From NCBI GenBank assembly GCA_016342715.1, contig JAEINW010000020.1, positions 1 to 40,893 on the forward strand: 40,893 nucleotides of DNA, written 5' to 3'. The position numbers were made by a program, and so were the translations under genes. This stretch comes from Salinivirgaceae bacterium. GTDB taxonomy: Bacteria > Bacteroidota > Bacteroidia > Bacteroidales > SZUA-534. Shown piece by piece: positions 1-7,211 of the stretch (the stretch's first letter is position 1; each line of letters starts with the position of its first letter). The notes beneath the pieces are model-generated. The model had not been told where the DNA came from. It searched no databases and saw nothing but the letters and a program-made list of their open reading frames with translations.

Positions 1-154
1 AACCAACCATTTTAATTTATTACGCTTTTTTCCCAATTCTTGAAGTTATCCAATTGATTCTTCATTTTCCGTAACCCTTCAACATCGTCCCGAGACTCGG
101 GATCGGCATTACTGAATCGAAATAGCTTTTGTGGATCGCACTCTTTGTTCTGTC

Positions 155-294
155 TTCCCTCTCTCCGCTTTGCGGTTTCTCTCCCAGGAGAGAACTTGCA
201 CCTATTAATCAATAAGTTAATACATTACAACTTGCAAAAGCTTATTCAGCAAAAGTGCTCTCTTGGGAGAGCTGTCCGAAGGACTGAGAGGGAA
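155..294. repeat. Inverted pair of CTCTC-type palindromic repeats
   Basis: The arm at 155-195 and the arm at 257-294 are imperfect reverse complements. Both contain a GGGAGAG core and end in GAGAGGGAA when read in the same orientation. The second arm also carries a small GTCC-GAAG-GGAC-like hairpin. The two arms are about 60 bases apart and could fold back on each other, as expected for a REP-like element. Confidence 0.5.
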
Positions 295-538
295 TAATGA
301 GTAAATGCTTGAAGGAATTTCTTAATTCAGGACAGAGGGGTAAGAAAACTAAAGTTTTATGTTGTAAGTATTCTCACAGCAGGCGCTGTGAGTTCATCTG
401 GATAGCGAAGCGACTGCTTCTCTTTTAAAATTACCAAACTATATAATTGCAAAACCGAAACAAATGAAAATAAAAAGCATCAAATGGATATTTAAAATAA
501 CAGAGGGTGTCTAAAAAGTGAAAAACTTTAGCTGTACA

Positions 539-623
539 CTTTCAAATTATTCGCTATCGCTCATGATCACTTTGTTATTCGCATTGCTCATGAGCTTGCA
601 AGCAAGGTTCGCTAAGTTGAAAG
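539..623. repeat. Imperfect foldback element
   Basis: The left edge starts CTTTCAAATTATTCG. The reverse complement of the right edge (610-623) is CTTTCAACTTAGCG, so the ends pair imperfectly. The interior has a GCTCATGAGC palindrome and two similar segments of the form ATTCGC...GCTCATGA. No coding potential is seen. Confidence 0.35.
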
Positions 624-634
624 AAGAGAACGCT

Positions 635-653
635 CCTGCCTGCCGCAGACAGG
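635..653. repeat. CCTGCCTG-type palindromic repeat
   Basis: This short imperfect palindrome reads CCTGCCTGCCGCAGACAGG. Related sequences lie at 743-759 and inside the hairpin at 11078-11125, so it is a dispersed family in this genome. Confidence 0.45.
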
Positions 654-742
654 GATAACGCTGAAAAAAAAAACTGATTTTAACTTTGTTGAGGGCTAAA
701 GCCGTTCACTGATTTGATCTGTTAAAATCTGCGTCATCCTAG

Positions 743-759
743 CCTACCGACCAGGCAGG
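743..759. repeat. CCTACC...GGCAGG repeat, second dispersed copy
   Basis: It reads CCTACCGACCAGGCAGG and is close to the reverse complement of the 11086-11110 copy. It is probably a decayed member of the same palindromic family. Confidence 0.4.
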
Positions 760-965
760 TGCGTTCCATTTTAAATTTAACGTTCATCTGCTTATTTTTA
801 TTTTCTATTAAATTGGTCAGATGGAACCCCGAAGGGTTCAACGGAAGCTAATACGCCATAAATAACTTAGCAAAGCGTTCTCACTGGCTTTGCCAGTAAT
901 CATTGGGGTTTGTATGCAAATTAGTACTTATGGCTATTTCAAATTGTAAGTTTTCAAAAGTTGAA

Positions 966-1820
966 TCATCCTTTTTGGCCACCCTCTTTTTTATTTGATT
1001 TTCGGTTATTTTCCACCTCATAATTAATAGCCAACATCCAATCTTTAAAATCAGGATTATTTTCTTTTAATAGTGTCAATAATTCTTGTTTAAAAATGCC
1101 TTCAATCATACCTATTCGGCCAGGCCAAATTCGAAGTTTTAATCTGGCAAATCGCTTCCCCGAACTTGTTTCTTTATCATCATACAAAGAGCTTGATCCT
1201 CGAAAAATAGTGGGATATTGTTCTTTAAATGATTTAATAATATCATTCAAATTATTAAATAATTCTTCATTAGCTATTTCTTTAACTCCCATTGTAAAAT
1301 CAATACTACAGCTTAAATAGCCTTTGGGGTAATTCACCACTTTGCTTATGGTTCGATTGGGGATAAAAGCCTTTGTTCCATGTTGATCTTCAATCTCAAT
1401 AAAACGCATATTTATCGATTTAACGACACCCGTAGTTCCATTAACCTCAACCAATTCACCCACATCAACCAAATCGGACAATACAATGGTAATACCTGTA
1501 ATTACATCCTGAATAACTCCCTGTGTGCCAAAACCAATGGCCAAACCAATAACCGATGCTGTTGCTAAATAGGCTTTTAACGAGAAACCTAAAATTTGTA
1601 AAATATATCCAAAGGCAAGAAAATAAAAACAAAAAATAATAATGCTAAATCCTAAAGTCCTGACAGAATTCCATTTGGGTTTTTTCTTTGTGAATCGGTT
1701 TAATATAATTCGTTCAATTTTACGAATAAAAAGCACCAAAACATGTGCAATAAATGCAATAACTATTACAAAAAGTACTTTCCCATAAGTGGTCTCAAAA
1801 AACGATAATAGATCTTTCAT
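966..1820 (-). CDS. MscS-family small-conductance mechanosensitive channel
   Basis: This 284-residue inner-membrane protein is expected to open under membrane tension and release ions and small solutes during osmotic downshock. Three hydrophobic segments are visible (about 14-33, 55-77 and 85-115). The third has the Ala/Gly-rich pore-helix pattern of MscS (residues 86-110, including GLAIGFGTQG), followed by the beta domain (120-158, ending IPNRTI) and a cytoplasmic alpha/beta domain. The length matches the minimal MscS form (E. coli MscS is 286 residues). The charged C-terminus is rich in Lys, Asn and Gly. It is isolated from the upstream gene by two terminator-like hairpins, so it is probably transcribed alone. 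The family assignment is firm; gating properties and physiological role are inferred. Confidence 0.93.
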   Translation of the reverse strand: MKDLLSFFETTYGKVLFVIVIAFIAHVLVLFIRKIERIILNRFTKKKPKWNSVRTLGFSIIIFCFYFLAFGYILQILGFSLKAYLATASVIGLAIGFGTQGVIQDVITGITIVLSDLVDVGELVEVNGTTGVVKSINMRFIEIEDQHGTKAFIPNRTISKVVNYPKGYLSCSIDFTMGVKEIANEELFNNLNDIIKSFKEQYPTIFRGSSSLYDDKETSSGKRFARLKLRIWPGRIGMIEGIFKQELLTLLKENNPDFKDWMLAINYEVENNRKSNKKEGGQKG

Positions 1821-1855
1821 GGCGAATAATTTGAAACAAGTAAGAACTAAATATA

Positions 1856-1893
1856 ATGAAAAAAACTAAGTCATACATGTTTCCTTAGTTTTA
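1856..1893 (-). terminator. Terminator-like hairpin ahead of the MscS gene
   Basis: AAAACTAAG (1862-1870) pairs with CTTAGTTTT (1884-1892) across a 13-base loop. Read on the minus strand it is followed by a run of seven T. It lies between the 231-residue gene's own terminator and the MscS start. It could be a second terminator or an attenuator in the MscS leader. Confidence 0.45.
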
Positions 1894-1918
1894 CTTCAAA
1901 TCGACCTATCGTGCATAA

Positions 1919-1943
1919 AAAAAGCACCTGAGGGTGCTTTTTC
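1919..1943 (-). terminator. Rho-independent terminator of the 231-residue gene
   Basis: AAGCACC-TGA-GGGTGCTT forms a short strong hairpin (about 1925-1941). It is flanked by an A-run on the left, which is a T-run on the minus strand. It lies directly after the stop codon of the gene at 1946-2641. Confidence 0.75.
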
Positions 1944-1945
1944 AA

Positions 1946-2641
1946 TTATTTTAGCGACTTAGCTATAAGTTCTTTATATTTCTCGTGAAGTTTTTGGAGC
2001 TCTTCTTTTGATAAGGATTTTGTATACACCCTAACCATATCGTGCACTACCGAACCATAAATAACAGCAAGAGCAGCATCGAAGGCCGAAATTTTTACAT
2101 TATTACGTACTTGACGTGTAATCGTTTTAAAATGACTCCAGGTAAGCTGATGTTCAATTTTGAAATAATACATATTTCTATTGGCATCCTTAAAAATATC
2201 CTGAGCAAAAGTTTCAACCCTAAATATTTTCTTTACTTGTATAGAGGCCATTTCATCAATCTTTTTTGCCTTAGCAAAAGTGATTCCTTCGTCTCTATAG
2301 AACTCTTGCAATACGCCAATATCATCAAAATCCTTTATTCCTCGAATTCTAATTGAATAATACGTGCTATTATTAACATACAAATCAGCAGGAGTACCTT
2401 CAAATGCAAATCCAGATATTTTTTTAATATTATCAGTGATTCGTAGTATTTTTTCGGTTGATTCTTTTTGATTCATCACTAAAAAAATAGAATCGGGATC
2501 TTTATCATGCGGAAGTTCGGCTCCATAGTAACCTGGAAAATAACCAAGATTTTCTAATACAAATGTATTTGGTAAGCTTCCGCGTTCCACGGTCTTTACC
2601 TGTTCTTCTTTAATAATACTACCAAAAGTTTCCAGAATCAT
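1946..2641 (-). CDS. Unrecognised soluble protein, 231 residues
   Basis: I do not recognise a family. The protein has no signal peptide and no membrane segment, so it is probably cytosolic. Its composition is mixed alpha/beta. There is a Phe/Tyr/Gly-rich stretch (about residues 26-42, NLGYFPGYYGAELP) that might be a conserved core, and a Lys/Glu-rich terminal helix (about 208-231, ending AKSLK) that may be a short coiled coil. Start: ATG at 2639-2641 is the first Met and gives a plausible N-terminus. The gene sits alone between ClC and MscS genes on the same strand and has a clear downstream terminator, which supports real expression. An ion-homeostasis role suggested by neighbours would be guesswork. 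Confidence 0.75.
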   Translation of the reverse strand: MILETFGSIIKEEQVKTVERGSLPNTFVLENLGYFPGYYGAELPHDKDPDSIFLVMNQKESTEKILRITDNIKKISGFAFEGTPADLYVNNSTYYSIRIRGIKDFDDIGVLQEFYRDEGITFAKAKKIDEMASIQVKKIFRVETFAQDIFKDANRNMYYFKIEHQLTWSHFKTITRQVRNNVKISAFDAALAVIYGSVVHDMVRVYTKSLSKEELQKLHEKYKELIAKSLK

Positions 2642-2741
2642 TGTGTCAAGTATTTAGATTGTTTATTACTGCAACATATTTTTTCTTTAACAATATAAAC
2701 AATGAACAATACTTTTGTTCAATAGAATCGCATACAAATTA

Positions 2742-4526
2742 TTAATATTCCGAAAACTCTTTTAATTTTTCGCGGTACGAGGAAAACACGTTGGCTCTGG
2801 AAACGAAGCCCATATATTTTCCATCTTGTAATACGGGTAAGTTGTAATGTTGCGTTTTGGAAAATTTTTTGGCCACCTCATCCATCGATTCATCAGGATG
2901 GACAACAGGCTGAGGCATAAACATTAAATCACTAACATAGGTGTTTTCATATAGTTCTGGTTTAAAAATAATGTGCCTCACATCGTTAATAAACACAACG
3001 CCCAACATGTTAAACTCATCGTCGATGACGGGAAAAATATTTCGCTGCGATTGGGCTACAATCTTAACCAGATCGCCTAAGGTAGCCTCCACATTTACCG
3101 TTTTAAAATCACACTCAATGAGCGATCGAACATTCATTAAAGTTAAAATGGCCTGATCTTTATTATGGGTGATTAATTCTTTCCTCCGAGCCAATTGCAC
3201 GGTATACACTGAATGTGTGGTAAAAAGCTTGGTTATAAAAAACGAAAAGGTTGCCGTAATCATAAGAGGTACAAACAATTCATAGCCCCCTGAAAGTTCG
3301 GCAATCAGGAATATCCCGGTTAAGGGTGCATGCAAAACTCCGGCAATCATACCTGCCATACCAATTAAGGCAAAATTATTACTGGGTAGCTTATGAAATC
3401 CCAACTTATCAACCAACAACGAAAACAATAATCCCGCATTAACACCCATATACAGGGTTGGTGCAAAAATACCCCCTACTCCACCGGCACCAAAGGTTAC
3501 GGCAGCAGCAAGTACTTTGAATAGTATCACACTTAGCAATAAAAGAAGAATTACGTATCCATTATCACGAAAAACTGAAAACATTGGATTTTTGAACAAG
3601 TATTCATAATTACCCGCCAAACTACTATTAATATCCTGATAACCTTCGCCGTATAGTGTTGGGAATATGGCTAATAACACACCCAACGATATACCACCTA
3701 CTAAAAGCTTAAAGTAGATGTTGTTTATTCTTCGAAATTGGTTTTCAATAAAAAAGAAGGTTTTTGTAAAGTACACCGATATTAATCCGGTAAATACGCC
3801 TAACAATATATAATAGGGCAGTTGATTTAATTTAAACAAATTGACTACATCGAATGGGTAAAGCACATTCTGACCCATAAAATAATACGAAGTAAGCAAA
3901 GCTGATGCTGATGCCAATAACAAGGGAAGAATGGAAGCCATGGTTAAATCGAGCATAATAACTTCTATCCCAAATACAATAGCTGCAATGGGCGCTTTAA
4001 ATATGGCCGACATTGCACCCACAGCGGCACAGCTTAATAGCAAAGTACGTTGTTTGTAATTTAAACGGAAAGCCCGACCTATGTTTGAACCAAAAGCTGC
4101 TCCGGTCGACACTGTTGGTCCTTCTAATCCTACCGAACCGCCCATACCCACAGTTAATGCGCTGGCAATTACCGACGAAAACATGTTATGCTTGTTTATT
4201 ATTCCATTGTTTTTTGAAATGGCGTATAACACATTGGGCACCCCGTGTCGTACCGGCCTGCGAATCACAAATTTTATAAAAAGTACGGCAAGTAATATAC
4301 CAATGGTAGGGAAAATAATGATCCAATAACTTCTATAACTGGTATTTGCAAAGTCGTTGGCGTAATGAGAAATCAGATGCACCAAATTTTTTATCAATAC
4401 AGCAGCCAAGCCAGATACTACACCAGTTACTACACTCAAAATTAAAATAAATTGGCTTCCTGTTATATGTTTTAGCCTCCAACTCAAAATCCGTCTGGTC
4501 AATGGGAATAATCTCATTACTAACAA
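2742..4526 (-). CDS. ClC-family chloride channel with C-terminal CBS pair
   Basis: This is an integral membrane chloride (or other anion) channel/transporter of 594 residues. The ClC core spans about residues 25-440: the gating-glutamate motif GLEGP is at 133-137 (E135) and GIFAP at 352-356. By alignment with E. coli ClC-ec1, the internal proton-pathway glutamate position (E203 there) is V189 here, just after E188. Known channel-type ClCs have Val at this site, so a channel rather than a Cl-/H+ antiporter is inferred. Motif 1 is altered to RHGVPN instead of GSGIPE. Two CBS domains follow (about 455-590), which often bind adenine nucleotides and regulate the pore. Start: the first ATG is used; ATG at codon 4 (4515-4517) is equally good and aligns better with the paralogue at 4709. 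The genes are divergent and share a 182-base promoter region. Confidence 0.93.
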   Translation of the reverse strand: MLVMRLFPLTRRILSWRLKHITGSQFILILSVVTGVVSGLAAVLIKNLVHLISHYANDFANTSYRSYWIIIFPTIGILLAVLFIKFVIRRPVRHGVPNVLYAISKNNGIINKHNMFSSVIASALTVGMGGSVGLEGPTVSTGAAFGSNIGRAFRLNYKQRTLLLSCAAVGAMSAIFKAPIAAIVFGIEVIMLDLTMASILPLLLASASALLTSYYFMGQNVLYPFDVVNLFKLNQLPYYILLGVFTGLISVYFTKTFFFIENQFRRINNIYFKLLVGGISLGVLLAIFPTLYGEGYQDINSSLAGNYEYLFKNPMFSVFRDNGYVILLLLLSVILFKVLAAAVTFGAGGVGGIFAPTLYMGVNAGLLFSLLVDKLGFHKLPSNNFALIGMAGMIAGVLHAPLTGIFLIAELSGGYELFVPLMITATFSFFITKLFTTHSVYTVQLARRKELITHNKDQAILTLMNVRSLIECDFKTVNVEATLGDLVKIVAQSQRNIFPVIDDEFNMLGVVFINDVRHIIFKPELYENTYVSDLMFMPQPVVHPDESMDEVAKKFSKTQHYNLPVLQDGKYMGFVSRANVFSSYREKLKEFSEY

Positions 4527-4543
4527 TTCATTTTTATGGTTTC

Positions 4544-4574
4544 CAAATGTAATGAGTCTAATGGTATTATGAAA
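4544..4574 (-). promoter_or_regulatory. Bacteroidota-type promoter for the minus-strand ClC gene
   Basis: On the minus strand, TACATTTG (4544-4551) fits the Bacteroidota -7 consensus TAnnTTTG. TTTC (4571-4574) sits 19 bases upstream, one mismatch from the -33 TTTG. The start codon lies about 18-27 bases downstream. Confidence 0.45.
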
Positions 4575-4708
4575 ATAATTAAACCCTAGAATGGTTCCCT
4601 CCCCTCTTTTTTTTTAAATTTCGTTTTAACACAACAACTTTATTTTACAATTGCTTGATTTCATGAGTCATTTCAACTAAATTTAATATAACTATAAGCA
4701 AAGTTTGC

Positions 4709-6475
4709 ATGAAAAAACTATTTAATGGTTTCCTTTTATGGCGATTACGGCACATTAGCGACAGAAGCTTTTTGTTAATACTTAGCATTATTGTTGGTTT
4801 TCTAGCCGGACTTACTGCTTGGCTCTTAAAAACAGGTGTATTTTATATGCACAACTATTTTCGTGGAGATTTACATTTCGATCCAAAAAACTTGCGTTTA
4901 ATTGTTTACCCGCTCATTGGAATTTCATTAACGGTTTTGTTCAAAGGCTATATTTTAAAAGATTACATAAAACACAATATTTCATCTATACTGCATGCCA
5001 TTGCCAAACGTAATAGTTTGATGCGCTTACATAAAATATATTCATCTATTATAGGTGCTATATTAACCACTGGTTTTGGAGGATCTATTGGCTTGGAATC
5101 ACCCATAATTTCGTCAGGTGCTGCCATAGGTTCTAATATTGGAAAAGCATGTCGTTTAAACTACAAAAGCATCACCTTATTACTAGGGTGTGGAGCATCT
5201 GGTGCCATTGCCGCCATTTTCAATACACCCATTGCAGGAATTGTGTTTGCCTTGGAAGTACTGCTATTAGATTTAAATCGCTTTTCATTAATTCCTTTAT
5301 TAATGGCCTCGGTTAGTGGAGCCATAACCACCGAGTTGCTCTTTGCCGATGAAATATTTTTTGAATTTAATATAGCACAACCCTTTATGGTAAAGTATCT
5401 CGGATTCTATATTTTATTGGGAATAATTGCAGGGCTTGTATCGAGTTATTTTACAAAAGCCTATACTGCCATTGAAGATATCTTTGAAAAAATTGAAAAA
5501 AAAAAGTATCGCTTATTAATTGGAGCACCAGCATTGGGGCTGCTCATATTTATTTTTCCTGCATTTTATGGCGAAGGTTACGATGTGATAAAAGCCATGC
5601 TCGCTGGAAATGCTGACATGGTTTTTACCGATAGTATATTTGCTTCATGGGTTGATTCTGCATGGGTTTTTGCCGGGTTCTTTTTGGCGCTTATTCTACT
5701 TAAAGTAATTGCCACAACTATTACTATAGGCGCTGGAGGCATTGGTGGAATATTTGCTCCATCGTTATTTACGGGAGCCATTCTTGGTTATTTATTTGCA
5801 TGGACAAGCAACAGCTTAGGAATTGCTGACTTATCGGAAAGCAGTTTTGCATTGGTAGGTATGGCCAGTGTATTGGGAGGTGTGTTACAAGCGCCACTCA
5901 CCGGGATTTTTTTAATTGCTGAAATTACCAGTGGCTATGAATTAATTGTTCCCTTAATGTTAGCCACCACCATATCGTATGTAACCACAAAATATTTAAG
6001 CGCTCACTCCATAATAACCATGCAACTTGCTAAAAAAGGCGAATTAGTTACCCATCATAAAGACAAGGCTGTTTTGCATTTCTTACATTTAAAAGATTTG
6101 GTGGAAACCGACTTTTTCCCCATTAATGAAAATGCTACCCTAGAAGGATTAATTAAAGCCATTCCCTTGTCAAAACGAAATATCTTTCCGGTAATAAATA
6201 ACGATGGTTATTTAATTGGGATCGTACTATTGGATGATGTTCGAGAAATCATGTTTAACTCAGAATATTACACTACAAGCATATTGAACTTAATGCACAT
6301 GCCACCCGCCATAATTGATATTACCAGCCATATGGAAGAAGTGATGCAAAAATTCAACGATACCGAAGCTTGGAACCTTCCGGTTTGTGAAAAAGGCCGA
6401 TATATTGGATTTGTGAGTAAATCGAAACTATTCTCGGCCTATAGAAGCCAATTAATGGATATTTCAGAGGAATAA
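4709..6475 (+). CDS. ClC-family chloride channel with CBS pair, paralogue
   Basis: This 588-residue anion channel/transporter is a clear paralogue of the divergent neighbour at 2742-4526, sharing the N-terminal WRL(K/R)HI segment and the whole domain layout. The gating glutamate is E130, in GLESP, where the usual Gly after Glu is Ser. GIFAP is at 347-351. The proton-glutamate position is again Val (V184 after E183), arguing for channel behaviour. The region of motif 1 has lost the GxGxP pattern (KHNISS at 88-93), which in known ClCs supplies a central chloride-coordinating serine, so selectivity may differ from its neighbour. Two CBS domains occupy about 450-585. No terminator is evident downstream. 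Heteromeric assembly of the two products is possible but not shown. Confidence 0.92.
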   Translation: MKKLFNGFLLWRLRHISDRSFLLILSIIVGFLAGLTAWLLKTGVFYMHNYFRGDLHFDPKNLRLIVYPLIGISLTVLFKGYILKDYIKHNISSILHAIAKRNSLMRLHKIYSSIIGAILTTGFGGSIGLESPIISSGAAIGSNIGKACRLNYKSITLLLGCGASGAIAAIFNTPIAGIVFALEVLLLDLNRFSLIPLLMASVSGAITTELLFADEIFFEFNIAQPFMVKYLGFYILLGIIAGLVSSYFTKAYTAIEDIFEKIEKKKYRLLIGAPALGLLIFIFPAFYGEGYDVIKAMLAGNADMVFTDSIFASWVDSAWVFAGFFLALILLKVIATTITIGAGGIGGIFAPSLFTGAILGYLFAWTSNSLGIADLSESSFALVGMASVLGGVLQAPLTGIFLIAEITSGYELIVPLMLATTISYVTTKYLSAHSIITMQLAKKGELVTHHKDKAVLHFLHLKDLVETDFFPINENATLEGLIKAIPLSKRNIFPVINNDGYLIGIVLLDDVREIMFNSEYYTTSILNLMHMPPAIIDITSHMEEVMQKFNDTEAWNLPVCEKGRYIGFVSKSKLFSAYRSQLMDISEE

Positions 6476-6511
6476 AAAACAGGTTTTTCTAAAAAGTATT
6501 GGTTTTAGTTA

Positions 6512-6537
6512 CAAGAGTGGTTCTTCACTGGTTAGGA
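6512..6537 (+). repeat. 26-base direct repeat, copy 1
   Basis: The core reads GGTTCTTCACTGGTTAGGA and recurs at 7048-7073 with one mismatch over 26 bases. Copies are about 536 bases apart. Confidence 0.7.
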
Positions 6538-6870
6538 TGGCCATGCGACCAGAGACCTAGAAAAAATCGTGTTCGTCTCAATAAACAATATTCAAACGGC
6601 TTTACGCTTTAGAATTCTTCAGTTCACCATATATTTTCAGATCTAAGGCATACTAAGGTTTTAAGGTTCAAATTCCATTAAAAAGCAAAGCTTAATGTGT
6701 GCTATGGCATGTATATCGATAACTCCGCTGGAGTCTTAAATTCTCGGAATGCTCTGAAATAGCAAGCAGCCAAACAAAGCTTTTTGAATTAACAGCCTAC
6801 TTTTCGTTGCACGAAGCCTAGTGCAATAAACAAAATAACTACTTGCAACAATTTACATTGGGACTCATGA

Positions 6871-6890
6871 CCTTGGGCGATTGCCCAAGG
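6871..6890. repeat. Perfect palindrome
   Basis: CCTTGGGC and GCCCAAGG form an 8-bp GC-rich stem around a GATT loop. No T-run follows on either strand, so a terminator is unlikely. Confidence 0.6.
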
Positions 6891-7047
6891 CTGAATTAAA
6901 ATAGCCTTTCAGGCAAACAGCAATATCTTTTTAAATTACAGCGAACGCGTGAGGACTCGCGCACGAGCCTTGCTTTTAATTAATTATTTGTGCTGGAACG
7001 AGGAAAACCTAACAGAACTCATTCCTTTATATGTCTGGTATTCGCTG

Positions 7048-7073
7048 CAAGAATGGTTCTTCACTGGTTAGGA
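7048..7073 (+). repeat. 26-base direct repeat, copy 2
   Basis: It matches 6512-6537 in 25 of 26 positions and lies just before the PEP carboxykinase terminator. Confidence 0.7.
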
Positions 7074-7117
7074 GCAATACGGTATATGTATACCAATTAT
7101 CTGATAAAAAACGCTAT

Positions 7118-7156
7118 AAAAAAACAAGGTTTCTGGCAATTGCCCTTGAAACCTTG
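7118..7156 (-). terminator. Rho-independent terminator of the PPi-PEPCK gene
   Basis: CAAGGTTTC (7125-7133) pairs perfectly with GAAACCTTG (7148-7156). On the minus strand the stem is followed by seven T. It lies 55 bases after the stop codon of the gene at 7212-10682. Confidence 0.85.
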
Positions 7157-7211
7157 TCGTGCTAAGTGTATGAAACTTAAGTCTTAAAAGTCTTTTTAAA
7201 TCAAGCTTTTT

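Larger units (their letters stand above)
1..965. other. Repeat-rich intergenic region without a convincing gene
   Basis: No open frame here looks like a real protein. The stretch holds several palindromes and foldbacks: a hairpin built on TCCCGAGACTCGGGA near 90-105, an inverted pair of CTCTC-type repeats (155-294), a perfect 8-bp-stem palindrome at 373-392 (CTCACAGC/GCTGTGAG), a foldback at 539-623, two CCTGCCTG-type repeats (635-653, 743-759), and a GAACCCCGAAGGGTTC hairpin near 824-839. A short minus frame at 12-212 runs through one of these repeats and is not called a gene. This looks like a graveyard of small intergenic repeats and perhaps of mobile elements. Confidence 0.6.
6476..7117. 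other. Non-coding gap with direct repeats and palindrome
   Basis: About 640 bases separate the ClC gene from the PEP carboxykinase terminator. I see no credible gene. The stretch contains a 26-base direct repeat (6512-6537 and 7048-7073, 25/26 identical), a perfect palindrome at 6871-6890 and GC-richer fragments such as GCGAACGCGTGAGG near 6941. This pattern fits a decayed mobile element or two insertions of a small repeat. Confidence 0.55.

Noticed and set aside
12-212. Short minus-strand frame, 66 codons
   Set aside because: It runs through a palindromic repeat, is rich in Arg/Lys/Glu from repeat sequence, and has no recognisable domain. The last 20 codons look slightly protein-like but are not enough to call a gene.
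6990-7187. Short plus-strand frame, 65 codons
   Set aside because: It crosses the direct repeat and the PPi-PEPCK terminator hairpin and has no recognisable domain.
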